Both the position numbers and the translations under genes were made by a program. DNA of 64,000 bases from Candidatus Zixiibacteriota bacterium (GTDB lineage Bacteria; Zixibacteria; MSB-5A5; GN15; JACZUZ01). How positions within the stretch are numbered: the first letter of the stretch is position 1; each line of letters starts with the position of its first letter. Below, piece after piece: positions 18,336-26,799 of the stretch. The notes under the pieces were generated by a model, which did not search any database, was not told the origin of the DNA, and saw nothing but the letters and a program-made list of their open reading frames with translations. Where the stretch lies: positions 186,001-250,000 of the forward strand of contig JAJRPJ010000012.1 in assembly GCA_024280835.1 (NCBI GenBank), in the 5' to 3' direction.

Positions 18336-18875
18336 CTATTTTGTCGCAGTTGAATCCGCGCTCGGTATAAATGCCAACGCCGCGGAGTTCATGCAATATC
18401 GAGCGCCAGTCGGCTCAGGGCCATCATAGAACAAGTGCCCCAGATGTCCATCACAGCGCGCACAGATAATCTCGGTGCGTACAGTTCCAAAACTTCTATC
18501 AACTACTTCGCCGACATGATTCGAATCAGCCACTAACCAAAAACTCGGCCAACCTGTACCCGAAACAAACTTCGTCTCCGAATCAAACAAGCTCCAGCCA
18601 CAAGCGACACAAGTGTAAGTTCCTTGTTGATGATTGTCCCAGTATGTGCCAGTAAAAGCCCGCTCGGTGCCCTGCTCGCGGGTAATATGGAACTGCTCCG
18701 CCGTCAAAACTTTACGCCACTCGTCATCACTGCGAATAATCTTGATAGTGTCACCAGCGTCATTGACTGTAATCATTTGCGCCAATGGGACGACTTTCTT
18801 TTCGGCGCCACCAGCGCAGGCGCCGAAAGCCATAGCGCCAAAAAACAAAACCATCACAAACAATTGTCTTTTCAT
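18336..18875 (-). CDS. msrB: Peptide-methionine (R)-S-oxide reductase, lipoprotein
   Basis: Repairs methionine-R-sulfoxide in proteins. The lipobox AFGAC near residue 20 shows it is a lipoprotein and so works in the envelope. Two CxxC pairs (CVACGWSLF and CARCDGHLGH) hold structural zinc, SGTGWPSFW is the family signature, and the catalytic cysteine is in RYCMNSAAL. ATG 18875 is used; an upstream TTG would overlap purT. It follows purT on the same strand by 14 bases. Confidence 0.93.
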   Translation of the reverse strand: MKRQLFVMVLFFGAMAFGACAGGAEKKVVPLAQMITVNDAGDTIKIIRSDDEWRKVLTAEQFHITREQGTERAFTGTYWDNHQQGTYTCVACGWSLFDSETKFVSGTGWPSFWLVADSNHVGEVVDRSFGTVRTEIICARCDGHLGHLFYDGPEPTGARYCMNSAALAFIPSADSTATK

Positions 18876-18889
18876 TTTAATAGTATCTC

Positions 18890-20062
18890 TCAAACTCTTT
18901 TTGCATAAACAATCTTAACCGAATCAGCAACTTCTTTTGCCAGCGCTCTGGCTTTATCCGTCGACTCCGCTCGAGCTAAGCCAACACCCATTCTACGATA
19001 TTTTCGTGTGGTCGGTTTGCCGAAAATCCGAATTGACGTGTTTTCTTTGGACAATGCCTTCTCTAGCCCTTCGAAATGAAACGTCTCCGACTCACGGTCT
19101 GCCAAAATAACCGCCGAACAAGATGGGCCATAGTAATTGATTTTCGGAATCGGCAATCCGAGAATTGCCCGCGCGTGCAAATCAAACTCGCTCAAATCTT
19201 GCGAGATCATCGTCACCATCCCTGTGTCATGCGGACGCGGCGAAAGTTCAGAGAAAATAACTTCATCACCTGCGATAAAGAACTCCACACCAAACACACC
19301 AGCGCCACCCAACCGATCCGTAACCTTCTTAGCCATGTCCTTAGCCGAGTCAAGTTGTGTCTCAGTCATCTTTGCTGGAATCCAAGATTCCTGATAATCA
19401 CCTCGCTCCTGCCGATGTCCAATCGGATCAACAAACAGAGTCTCGCTATTTCTCTGCTTAACTGTCAGCAACGTAATCTCTAAGTCAAAATCGATATACT
19501 CTTCGACCAGAACCTGCTGTTCATCGCCACGCATCCCAGCGCAAGCGTACTCCCAAGCGGTAGCGACACCATCGGCATTTTCAATCTTTGACTGCCCCTT
19601 ACCCGATGATGACATCACTGGCTTAACCACATTCGGAAAACCAATCTCCGCGCAAACACTTGTCATTTCCTCAAGCGTCGAAGCATACTTATACTTTGCA
19701 GTCCGTAATCCAAGCTCAACACTGGCGACTTCACGAATAGCCGTGCGGTTCATAGTCAAATAAGTCGCCTCAGCCGTCGGAATAACAACCACCCCACGCT
19801 CTTCAAACTCCGCCAACTTTGTAGTCCGAATCGCCTCAATCTCTGGCACAATCATATCAGGTGCAAATTGCCCGACAACTCTCTCAAGCTCATCAGCATC
19901 CAACATATTGATAACCGCAAAATCATCCGCCACCTGCATAGCAGGCGCCCCAGCATACCGATCAACCGCAATCACAGTTTTCCCCAACCGCTTAAGCGCA
20001 ATAGTAACTTCCTTACCAAGTTCCCCAGCGCCAAGCAACATGATTGTATTGATCTGTTTCAT
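18890..20062 (-). CDS. purT: Formate-dependent GAR transformylase
   Basis: Makes formylglycinamide ribonucleotide from GAR, formate and ATP in purine synthesis, replacing the folate-dependent PurN step. The 390 residues match the usual 392. The N-terminus has the nucleotide fold (IMLLGAGELGKEVTIALKRLGK); the ATP-grasp domain contains FPNVVKPVMSSSGKGQSKI, the QVLVEEYIDFDLEITLLTV strand and the metal site FSELSPRPHDTGMVT. It is the first gene of a likely purT-msrB transcript. Confidence 0.95.
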   Translation of the reverse strand: MKQINTIMLLGAGELGKEVTIALKRLGKTVIAVDRYAGAPAMQVADDFAVINMLDADELERVVGQFAPDMIVPEIEAIRTTKLAEFEERGVVVIPTAEATYLTMNRTAIREVASVELGLRTAKYKYASTLEEMTSVCAEIGFPNVVKPVMSSSGKGQSKIENADGVATAWEYACAGMRGDEQQVLVEEYIDFDLEITLLTVKQRNSETLFVDPIGHRQERGDYQESWIPAKMTETQLDSAKDMAKKVTDRLGGAGVFGVEFFIAGDEVIFSELSPRPHDTGMVTMISQDLSEFDLHARAILGLPIPKINYYGPSCSAVILADRESETFHFEGLEKALSKENTSIRIFGKPTTRKYRRMGVGLARAESTDKARALAKEVADSVKIVYAKRV

Positions 20063-20113
20063 TGTATCTTTCTAATTAGGAATAAGCCCCAACCCGTCAC
20101 TCCAGCCACTCAC

Positions 20114-20152
20114 GTCATTCCCGTGAAGGGGCTTGTTGATAAAGCCCGAAAC
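20114..20152. repeat. Partial dispersed repeat (GTCATTCCCG type)
   Basis: CGTCATTCCCGTGAAGGGGC begins like the left end of the two fuller copies at 20291 and 20934 but then diverges into a small GGGCTT...AAGCCC hairpin. It is a third, shorter relative beside purT. Confidence 0.5.
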
Positions 20153-20217
20153 GTTGCGTTGGGTCTTGCGACGGCGCTTTTTGCCGTTGTGTGACCCGAC
20201 GCTTTCTCTATGAAAAG

Positions 20218-20373
20218 GTGTCAGGTCACAATTTTCAAAAAGCGAAAATCAAGACCTGACACAACAAATAATCATCATTCTCACCACCATCGTCATTCCC
20301 GTGCAGTCGGGTATCCACACGCACGTAGCAACACTAACCTTACAAAATGGATGCCCGCCTACGCGGGCAAGAC
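20218..20373. repeat. Composite hairpin repeat, copy A
   Basis: Two joined elements. First, a perfect 10-bp inverted repeat GTGTCAGGTC (20218-20227) / GACCTGACAC (20253-20262). Second, an 83-base unit at 20291-20373 starting CGTCATTCCCGTG and ending in the hairpin TGCCCGCCTACGCGGGCA followed by AGACG. The same arrangement recurs as copy B on the other side of the DUF4188 gene, in the same orientation. Confidence 0.85.
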
Positions 20374-20400
20374 GACAGTTTAACCTCCGTTGCGTCATAC

Positions 20401-20871
20401 CTAATTGCCCAACCTACCCTTGGCGGACTCCATTTTGCCGGCAACAGGAACATGCGCTCCAACTTTTGCGAGTCCGAACTTTGGCATATTGGCGTAGATG
20501 CTTTCGCAGGCGCCCCTTTTCACTACGTAAGTTTCATGCCAAATTCCCACATCACCAGACTTGCCAATTTTCTTGTTGAACTCTTTCCAGGCTGGCAAAT
20601 GGTTTGAGTCTCGGCTTTTGGCATAATTTTCGAGACGCTCAAATGATTCCCAGTATTGAACCATAATAGTAGTCCGTCCAAACCAAGATTCTTGACTACG
20701 AAATCCCAGTTCGGGGTTGGCATACAACTCTTTCAACATTTTGGGCATAGCCAGAATCACAGGTAGCCATTTATGTATTTTCCAAAGTTTATTTATTCGC
20801 AATCCAATCAAAAACACAACAACATCATCATCCAACTCCGCCGTCATTCTCTCACTATATATCTCTGCCAT
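20401..20871 (-). CDS. DUF4188 domain protein
   Basis: A 156-residue protein covering the whole DUF4188 family: the opening EIYSERMTAELDDDVVVFLIGLRINKLWK, then WLPVILAMPKMLKELYANPELGF, and the closing GIWHETYVV ... IYANMPKFGL. The family is thought to have a ferredoxin-like (dimeric alpha-beta barrel) fold like small monooxygenases; the reaction is unknown. It is cytoplasmic, with no signal. It stands alone between two direct copies of a composite hairpin repeat, which suggests acquisition as a unit or repeat-mediated duplication around it. Confidence 0.85.
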   Translation of the reverse strand: MAEIYSERMTAELDDDVVVFLIGLRINKLWKIHKWLPVILAMPKMLKELYANPELGFRSQESWFGRTTIMVQYWESFERLENYAKSRDSNHLPAWKEFNKKIGKSGDVGIWHETYVVKRGACESIYANMPKFGLAKVGAHVPVAGKMESAKGRLGN

Positions 20872-20901
20872 CTCGCCTCATTACTTTCGTAATCATCTGT
20901 T

Positions 20902-21015
20902 GTGTCAGGTCCTCAGACCTGACACTCGTCCAACGTCATTCCCGTGCAAACGGGAATCCACACGCACAATGCAACACACCTAAATTACTGGATGCCCGCC
21001 TACGCGGGCAAGACG
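20902..21015. repeat. Composite hairpin repeat, copy B
   Basis: A tight hairpin of the same 10-bp arms as copy A (20902-20911 and 20916-20925, loop CTCA) is followed by an 82-base unit (20934-21015). The unit has the complete CCCGTGCAAACGGG left hairpin and the right hairpin TGCCCGCCTACGCGGGCA. The last 25 bases are identical to copy A. Confidence 0.85.
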
Positions 21016-21039
21016 GTAAAGTGTGACTTCAAATTCCCT

Positions 21040-21507
21040 CTAACCACCCATTCTGCGCCTAATAGCATCTCTCCGGCGTTCTTCCGCTGAGACTTTGAAC
21101 TCGAAAGCAACTTGAACTCGTGAACTCACAGATTTGCCGTTTTTTGTAGCAGATGAAAATATGCACTTCGTTGCAGCTACTTCGGCGCTCTCTCGAAACT
21201 CGGTCATATTGCGCGTATCTCTAACTGCAACGACATCATGAGGCAAGCCATTTGCATCCACAATCATCTCAACCCAGACAACTTCTTCGACCATTGCAAG
21301 ACGAGCCAATGACGGATATACTGGCTTTTTGAATCGTAGTAGTGACGGAATCTCATCGACAAGCGAAGAATCAGAAACTAACACAATCTTTACTTCATGA
21401 GAGCTGCCACATGCGACAACGTTGGCAAAGACAAAACATGAAATAGCTACCGCAAATCCAAGTCTTCCTAACAAAAACACTCTCACCCTACAACCCACCA
21501 CCTTCAA
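21040..21507 (-). CDS. TonB C-terminal domain protein
   Basis: A short envelope protein: hydrophobic leader ending at a possible lipobox-like VVAC (about residue 33), then a TonB C-terminal fold (RFKKPVYPSLARLAMVEEVVWVEMIVDANGLP, then SAEVAATKCIFSSATKNGKSV and the final strand VQVAFEFKV). It lacks the proline-rich spacer of true TonB, so it may be a lipoprotein or anchored protein using the TonB fold for binding. Only TTG (21507) or GTG starts are available. It overlaps the end of the VOC gene by 20 bases, so they are probably co-translated. Confidence 0.75.
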   Translation of the reverse strand: MKVVGCRVRVFLLGRLGFAVAISCFVFANVVACGSSHEVKIVLVSDSSLVDEIPSLLRFKKPVYPSLARLAMVEEVVWVEMIVDANGLPHDVVAVRDTRNMTEFRESAEVAATKCIFSSATKNGKSVSSRVQVAFEFKVSAEERRRDAIRRRMGG

Positions 21508-21865
21508 CCTCGCTCAATTCAATCTCATACCCATTCGGGTCCTGAATATAAACCGAACGCGACTTCTCCCATTCGAGAATCCCATTATACATAACCTTAA
21601 CATTCAAACGCTCACAGGTTTCAATCACCTCATCAAAATTCGAAACATGAATCCCAAAGTGCGAAATCCCATTCCGGTCTCCAGCGCTCTCGCCCTCATA
21701 AATACAGAGTTTTACATTATCGTCACCAATAATAACCGAATCCTGCTCGGGCTGCCTCTTCTTCACCTCAAACCCAAACACCCGAGAATAAAACTCAACA
21801 CTCTCATCAAGGTCCTTAACAATCATATTAATATGATCAATACAAACAGTCTTCAGCATAATCAC
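21488..21865 (-). CDS. VOC (glyoxalase-like) family protein
   Basis: A 125-residue VOC fold: IDHINMIVKDLDESVEFYSRVFGFEV, central ISHFGIHVSNFDEVIE and the end VYIQDPNGYEIELSE. The histidines (HINM, HFGI) and final glutamate are the usual metal ligands, so it is probably an active metal-dependent enzyme of unknown substrate. It is followed by an overlapping TonB-like gene. Confidence 0.87.
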   Translation of the reverse strand: MIMLKTVCIDHINMIVKDLDESVEFYSRVFGFEVKKRQPEQDSVIIGDDNVKLCIYEGESAGDRNGISHFGIHVSNFDEVIETCERLNVKVMYNGILEWEKSRSVYIQDPNGYEIELSEVEGGGL

Positions 21866-21884
21866 CCTTCCAAGCCGACTCTTG

Positions 21885-21995
21885 TGGCCTGCCCCTCTGG
21901 GGCAGGTTTCCAGAGAAATAGTTTAGAATCATATAATATATTATCGTATCAAGAGTCGCTTCTCACTAGAAACCCGCCGCAGAGCGGACGGGCCA
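21885..21995. repeat. MITE-like inverted repeat element
   Basis: Two related 25-base arms in inverted orientation: TGGCCTGCCCCTCTGGGGCA plus GGTTTC on the left, and GAAACCCGCCGCAGAGCGGA plus CGGGCCA on the right. They enclose about 58 AT-rich bases. Each arm can also fold on itself. There is no coding content. The left arm is close kin to the palindrome at 58636-58661. Confidence 0.65.
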
Positions 21996-22000
21996 CCAGC

Positions 22001-22804
22001 CTACTCGGCTGTCAGTTCAAAGATTCTCTTGTCCGAATTCGATGAGACTCTTACCTGACGCCCAGTCTCACTGAATTCTACCTTCCAAACCTCGTCTCTT
22101 GGAGATTGAAGTAATTGCTCCCCAACTATCTTTCCAGATTCAACATTGTAAAGTCTCAAGAAACTCTTATAGCGACGCTCTCCATCTATTGGGTCTTTCT
22201 CGCTACTTGCACAATGACAGACTGCAAGCAGCTTGACCTTTGGAGAGAGATCGAACCCGTAAAACCACTCCTGATTTGAGAACTCAACTTTTGACGCGAT
22301 GTCACGAGCGCCTGTATCAAACAAGCAGAATCCGTATTTTGTCAAATACAAGATGTATTTTCCATCATCCAACAACTTGAAAATCTCACAAGACTGCGCC
22401 CAAAGGCCATCAAAGTCGAACGACTTCACTACCTGAAACTTCTTCTCTGGCTTAAACAGAAACTGACCCGATTCACCGATCAAAGAAACGGATGTGCCAC
22501 CACCATTCATCGTCGAGTGAAACGTTTGATTCGCAACCCAAAAGCACCCTCGCGCATAAACACAAACCCACGTATATCCTATAAGGCTCTCGGCGTCAAT
22601 CAAGAGACCTATAGTATCTCCAGCTGCGTTGAGTACCGGGTGCTTTCGTTCATATCTTCCATTGTCTACACCTACAAGCCGAAAATCTCCTACGGCGCGT
22701 GGACTAATGGAAAACGACGTATCGAACCAACTGAAGTCAGCAGGTCGTTCATGAGCATGAAAGGGCTCATTACTCTCTTGAAATTGAATTCTCTCGCTAT
22801 CCAT
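22001..22804 (-). CDS. Hypothetical protein, beta-propeller-like
   Basis: A 267-residue protein with no signal peptide and no family I recognise. Its pattern of short beta strands with W/F-rich turns (DDGKYILYLTKYGFCLFDTGARDI, WFYGFDLSPKVKLLAVCH, LRLYNVESGKIVGE, WKVEFSETGRQVRVSS) resembles WD40/YVTN-type blades. About four blades can be seen, so it may be an incomplete or small propeller. It is probably cytoplasmic. It lies between a MITE-like element on its downstream side and a hairpin repeat on its upstream side. Confidence 0.6.
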   Translation of the reverse strand: MDSERIQFQESNEPFHAHERPADFSWFDTSFSISPRAVGDFRLVGVDNGRYERKHPVLNAAGDTIGLLIDAESLIGYTWVCVYARGCFWVANQTFHSTMNGGGTSVSLIGESGQFLFKPEKKFQVVKSFDFDGLWAQSCEIFKLLDDGKYILYLTKYGFCLFDTGARDIASKVEFSNQEWFYGFDLSPKVKLLAVCHCASSEKDPIDGERRYKSFLRLYNVESGKIVGEQLLQSPRDEVWKVEFSETGRQVRVSSNSDKRIFELTAE

Positions 22805-22881
22805 ACTGGCTCTTATCTCTCCTTATCACAATGTTGCGTAGTTTGTGGGTAAGCTCCACTGTTGCAGAATTTTTTTCCGTT

Positions 22882-22927
22882 GTGTCAGGTCCTCAGACCT
22901 GACGCTCGTCGGTTCCGAAGAACCGAC
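22882..22927. repeat. Hairpin repeat (GTGTCAGGTC type) with second hairpin
   Basis: GTGTCAGGTCCTCAGACCTG, as in copy B above, is followed by a second perfect hairpin GTCGGTTC-CGAA-GAACCGAC. It is a third genomic site for the 10-bp-arm element in 3 kb. Confidence 0.75.
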
Positions 22928-22943
22928 GTAACGTCAGGTGACT

Positions 22944-25118
22944 CTACAACGCCTCCTTATGCCCAAGCACATCCAAAATAAAGGCATAATCAAACGCCGT
23001 CTCTTCAAGACGCTTGAACCTGCCAGATGCCCCACCATGACCAGCTTCCATATTCGTCTTCAATAACAAACGATTGCTACTGGTGTTAAGCGTCCGCAAT
23101 TTCGCCACCCACTTCGCTGGCTCCCAGTATTGAACTTGCGAGTCATGCAAACCAGTCGTCACTAACATATTCGGATAGTCCTGCGCTGTAACATTGTCAT
23201 AAGGCGAATAAGAAAGAATATAATCATAATACTTCTTCTCATTCGGATTCCCCCACTCGTCATACTCACCAGTGGTCAATGGAATATCAGGATCAAGCAT
23301 AGTAGTGATAACATCCACAAACGGCACCGACGCCACCACACCCTTAAACAAATCAGGTCGCATATTAACAATCGCTCCCATCAACAATCCACCAGCGCTT
23401 CCACCCATCGCAAAAAGTTTCTCTTTTTGAGTATACTTCTCAGCAATCATAAACTCCGCGCAATCAATAAAGTCAGTGAACGTATTCTTCTTCTTCAGCA
23501 ACTTGCCATCCTCATACCAATACCGGCCCATCTCCTGCCCACCACGAACATGCGCAATAGCAAAGACAAACCCACGATCCAACAAACTAATCCGCGTCGA
23601 ACTAAAATACGCATCCATGCTCAACCCATAAGAACCATAAGCATAAAGCAACAACGGATTAGAGCCGTTCTTCACAAGACCCTTACGATAGACCACAGAA
23701 ATCGGCACCCTAGCGCCGTCACGAGCAGTCGCAAAAATACGCTCGGTCGCATAATTGTTCTTATCAAAACCACCCAGAACTTCCTCTTCTTTGAGAATCG
23801 TTTTTTCCTTGGTATCCATATGGTAATCAATAGTGGTATTCGGTGTCGTCATAGACATATATCCATAACGCAACTCTACAGTATTGAATTCATGATTAGA
23901 AGTCGTAAAAGCAAAATAGGCCGACTCACCAAAGTCGATATAACTCTCAGCCCCAGATTTCCAATTACGCACCCGCAACTGCACCAAACCCTCTTTGCGC
24001 TCCTCAACTACCAGATATTTCTTGAAAATCTCAAAACCCTCAAGCAAAACATCGCCACGATTCCCAATCACTTCGGTCCAATTGTTTTTGCTCGTTTTGG
24101 AGGTCTCTGTGCGCATCAAACGGAAGTTCTTGGCATCCCAATTGGTGCGAATATAGAAGTAATTACCAAAATGCTCGATTGAATACTCATGATCCCGTTC
24201 ACGAGCCAAGAACATCTTGAACTTCCCTTTAGGATTATCAGCATCCAAAAATCGCATCTCAGAACTAAGTGTCTGCGAAGATTCAATAAAAATGTATTTC
24301 TGCGACTTAGTCTTGCCCACACCACAATTAAATGTATCGTCTTTCTCTTCAAAGACCATTTCATCCTTGGCGGGATCATCACCGAGCGTATGACGATAAA
24401 TCTTATCCCACCGCAATGTCTCAGGATTCATCGTCGTGTAAAACAATGTCTTATTGTCGTTAGCCCAAGCCATATTCCCAGTAGCGCTTGTCAATTTGTC
24501 GGAATACTCTTCGCCAGTTTTCAAATTACGGAAATGAATCGTGTAAACCCTGCGTCCTGTCGTATCAACAGCATAGGCAATAATGTCATTTCCCGAACTA
24601 ACTTCACGACCACGAACAGCAAAATAATCATGCCCCTTGGCCAACAAGTTGCCGTCAAGCATCACCTCTTCTTTAGCATCCAGCGAACCTTGCTTACGGC
24701 AATAAATCGCGTACTCATTACCTTCTTCAAAACGATTGTAGTAAAAATACCCATTCTCGCGATAAGGCACAGACTCATCATCTTCCTTGATACGCGCCTT
24801 CATCTCCGCAAAAAGAGTCTCCTTAAGCGGCTTGGCATCAGCCATCACTGAAGCTGTATAATCATTCTCGGCATTCAGATAGGCAATGACTTCTGGATTC
24901 TCACGATCTTTGAGCCAATAATAATTGTCTACACGTACATCACCAAGATTTTCTAATTCGTGCGGAACAACTTTCGCAATTGGCGGCGAGCTAACATTTG
25001 TCGCATCACTCGATGTTGAACATTGAACTGTCATAATTAAGAGAAACGCTCCTCCCAGAGCTTTTGTAATGGCTCTTGTAATAATACTTGTGTCTGTACA
25101 TGTGATTGTACTGCGCAT
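22944..25118 (-). CDS. ptrB: Oligopeptidase B / prolyl oligopeptidase family serine peptidase
   Basis: A 724-residue S9 family peptidase: N-terminal seven-blade propeller (about residues 60-440) and C-terminal alpha/beta hydrolase. The catalytic serine lies in GGSAGGLLMG, the aspartate in TGLHDSQVQYWEP and the histidine in EAGHGGASGRF. AHVRGGQEMGRYWYEDGK is the oligopeptidase B signature, implying cleavage after Arg or Lys in short peptides. The leader contains a possible lipobox (IMTVQC), so it is likely an envelope lipoprotein. It is a single gene with hairpin repeats downstream. Confidence 0.92.
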   Translation of the reverse strand: MRSTITCTDTSIITRAITKALGGAFLLIMTVQCSTSSDATNVSSPPIAKVVPHELENLGDVRVDNYYWLKDRENPEVIAYLNAENDYTASVMADAKPLKETLFAEMKARIKEDDESVPYRENGYFYYNRFEEGNEYAIYCRKQGSLDAKEEVMLDGNLLAKGHDYFAVRGREVSSGNDIIAYAVDTTGRRVYTIHFRNLKTGEEYSDKLTSATGNMAWANDNKTLFYTTMNPETLRWDKIYRHTLGDDPAKDEMVFEEKDDTFNCGVGKTKSQKYIFIESSQTLSSEMRFLDADNPKGKFKMFLARERDHEYSIEHFGNYFYIRTNWDAKNFRLMRTETSKTSKNNWTEVIGNRGDVLLEGFEIFKKYLVVEERKEGLVQLRVRNWKSGAESYIDFGESAYFAFTTSNHEFNTVELRYGYMSMTTPNTTIDYHMDTKEKTILKEEEVLGGFDKNNYATERIFATARDGARVPISVVYRKGLVKNGSNPLLLYAYGSYGLSMDAYFSSTRISLLDRGFVFAIAHVRGGQEMGRYWYEDGKLLKKKNTFTDFIDCAEFMIAEKYTQKEKLFAMGGSAGGLLMGAIVNMRPDLFKGVVASVPFVDVITTMLDPDIPLTTGEYDEWGNPNEKKYYDYILSYSPYDNVTAQDYPNMLVTTGLHDSQVQYWEPAKWVAKLRTLNTSSNRLLLKTNMEAGHGGASGRFKRLEETAFDYAFILDVLGHKEAL

Positions 25119-25181
25119 AATCGCGCTCCTTTTTCAAATGGTTGTCTATGTTTCATATTTTCTTACTTGAAAGTTTACCAA

Positions 25182-25469
25182 TCAATCCGCTTCAACAACC
25201 TCAACACCTTTCCAAAAAGCGATATAGTCCTTGATCTCTTTCACGGCTTCCATTGGCTCAGAATAAAACCAAGCCGCGCCAGAGTTGACTGAATCGCCAA
25301 CAACTACATCATGGTAACAAGCGTCACCCTTCCATGGACAGAAAGTCGTCGCCTCGGATTTACTAAAATGTTCACGATTCACAGAATCAGGTGGGAAATA
25401 CTGATTGTTCTCAATTACAATCGTCTGATCGCTTTCAGCAAGGATTGCTCCACGCCAAATCGCCCGCAT
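25182..25469 (-). CDS. DUF427 protein
   Basis: A 95-residue protein filling the DUF427 domain: RAIWRGAILAESDQTIVIENNQYFPP, then CPWKGDACYHDVVV, AAWFYSEPMEAVKEIKDYIAFW and a final GVEV. ATG 25469 is chosen since AAGG lies seven bases before it. The family has a small beta-rich fold and no settled function. The gene stands alone next to oligopeptidase B. Confidence 0.88.
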   Translation of the reverse strand: MRAIWRGAILAESDQTIVIENNQYFPPDSVNREHFSKSEATTFCPWKGDACYHDVVVGDSVNSGAAWFYSEPMEAVKEIKDYIAFWKGVEVVEAD

Positions 25470-25553
25470 TTGCTTGCCTTCATTCTTCATGTCGAAACAT
25501 AACTGAAACAACGCCTCCCAGCAAATCTACCCCAATCAGTCATCGCGCAACCA

Positions 25554-25581
25554 GTCATTGCGAGCGAAGCGCGGCAATCTC
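25554..25581. repeat. Dispersed repeat (GTCATTGCGAGC type)
   Basis: GTCATTGCGAGCGAAGCGCG plus GCAATCTC has ATTGC/GCAAT ends. It is a widespread kind of small intergenic repeat in bacterial genomes. A partial copy (CAGTCATCGCGCAA) directly precedes it. Confidence 0.6.
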
Positions 25582-25645
25582 AGTGATTCATAGAACCCAC
25601 CCCACCCACAACCACACTTTCCGCGGAACATCCTGCCCCCTCAGC

Positions 25646-25690
25646 GGTTGTATTTGGAATGGTCGTATTTGGGATGGTTGTATTTGCCTG
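25646..25690. repeat. Three 15-bp tandem repeats
   Basis: GGTTGTATTTGGAAT, GGTCGTATTTGGGAT and GGTTGTATTTGCCTG are adjacent. They lie about 110 bases upstream of arsM and could affect its promoter spacing, though no binding protein is known. Confidence 0.8.
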
Positions 25691-25799
25691 ACGGGTACAC
25701 TACCTTCCGCCAATAAGGGGATTCGCAATCAGGCTTCCCTTGTATAACAAATATTGATGACCTGTATACACGACTTTTACTCTTACGGAGTTTGACACC

Positions 25800-26771
25800 A
25801 TGAGTTACCTCAAAACTACCAACGATTTCTACAAGGCCGCCGCCGAAACCCCAGATGTTGGACTATGCTGCACCACCTCTCCCGTCTGGCTCTTCCCTGG
25901 CTTAAACATCCCAAAGAAAATGCTGGAAATGAACTACGGCTGTGGAGCAACAGTCCATCACCGCGATCTAACCAACAACCCCACCGTTCTCTATGTCGGA
26001 GTCGGCGGCGGAATGGAACTCTTGCAATTCGCCTATTTTTCACGTAAACCAGGCGGAGTAATTGGTGTTGATAGTGTTCCAGAGATGCTCAGCGCCTCAC
26101 GTGAGAATTTTGTTGAGGCTGAGAAAAGCAATGATTGGTTCAAGAACGAGTACGTCAAACTAGTCGATGGAGATGCGTTAAACTTACCAATCGACGACAA
26201 TTCAATTGATGTCGCCGCACAAAATTGCCTCTTCAATATCTTCAAACTCGACGACCTCAACGCCGCTCTCGCCGAAATGTATCGCGTTCTCAAACCACAT
26301 GGTCGACTTGTAATGTCCGACCCCATCACTCCCGAGATTCTGCCTGAGTCATTACAAGATGACGAAACTCTACGCGCCATGTGCGTCTCAGGAACCCAAA
26401 CCTATGACAATTACATCAACGCCCTAATCCAAGCTGGTTTTGGAACTATTGAAATCCGTGCCAAACGCCCCTATCGCTTGCTCGACCCAAAACGCTATGC
26501 CGACCTCGACCATCCAGTTTTGTTGGAATCACTTGAAATCGCCGCAATTAAGGATCCAGTTCTTCCAGATGGCGCCTGTGTCTTCACTGGCCGCGCCGCA
26601 ATTTATTTTGGCGAAAACGACAACTTCGACGACGGCGCTGGACATTTAATGCAACGTGACATGCCCCTCTCCATCTGCGACAAAACCGCCGCCAAACTAG
26701 AAGCGCTAAACCGCGACGACATAATGATAACTCCATCAACCTACTTCTACGACGGAGGCGGATGTTGCTGA
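25800..26771 (+). CDS. arsM: Arsenite methyltransferase of the arsenosugar-biosynthesis type
   Basis: A 323-residue class I SAM methyltransferase. The N-terminus (TPDVGLCCTTSPVW ... MLEMNYGCGATVH) is characteristic of the ArsM group linked to arsenosugar synthesis. Cys23, Cys24 and Cys48 are candidate arsenic ligands, with another in AAQNCLFNIF. The SAM loop is LYVGVGGGMELL and the second motif GVDSVPEML. The C-terminus ends DGGGCC, a further vicinal Cys pair. It would methylate As(III) in the cytoplasm. The FAD/NAD(P) oxidoreductase follows after 28 bases and is probably co-transcribed. No ArsR regulator, ArsS radical SAM enzyme or efflux pump is in the window. Confidence 0.88.
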   Translation: MSYLKTTNDFYKAAAETPDVGLCCTTSPVWLFPGLNIPKKMLEMNYGCGATVHHRDLTNNPTVLYVGVGGGMELLQFAYFSRKPGGVIGVDSVPEMLSASRENFVEAEKSNDWFKNEYVKLVDGDALNLPIDDNSIDVAAQNCLFNIFKLDDLNAALAEMYRVLKPHGRLVMSDPITPEILPESLQDDETLRAMCVSGTQTYDNYINALIQAGFGTIEIRAKRPYRLLDPKRYADLDHPVLLESLEIAAIKDPVLPDGACVFTGRAAIYFGENDNFDDGAGHLMQRDMPLSICDKTAAKLEALNRDDIMITPSTYFYDGGGCC

Positions 26772-26799
26772 TTTTCATTGTTGACACTGGAGTACAAAT

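Noticed and set aside
20218-21015. CRISPR array
   Set aside because: The repeats are two composite hairpin units separated by a gene, with no regular short spacers.
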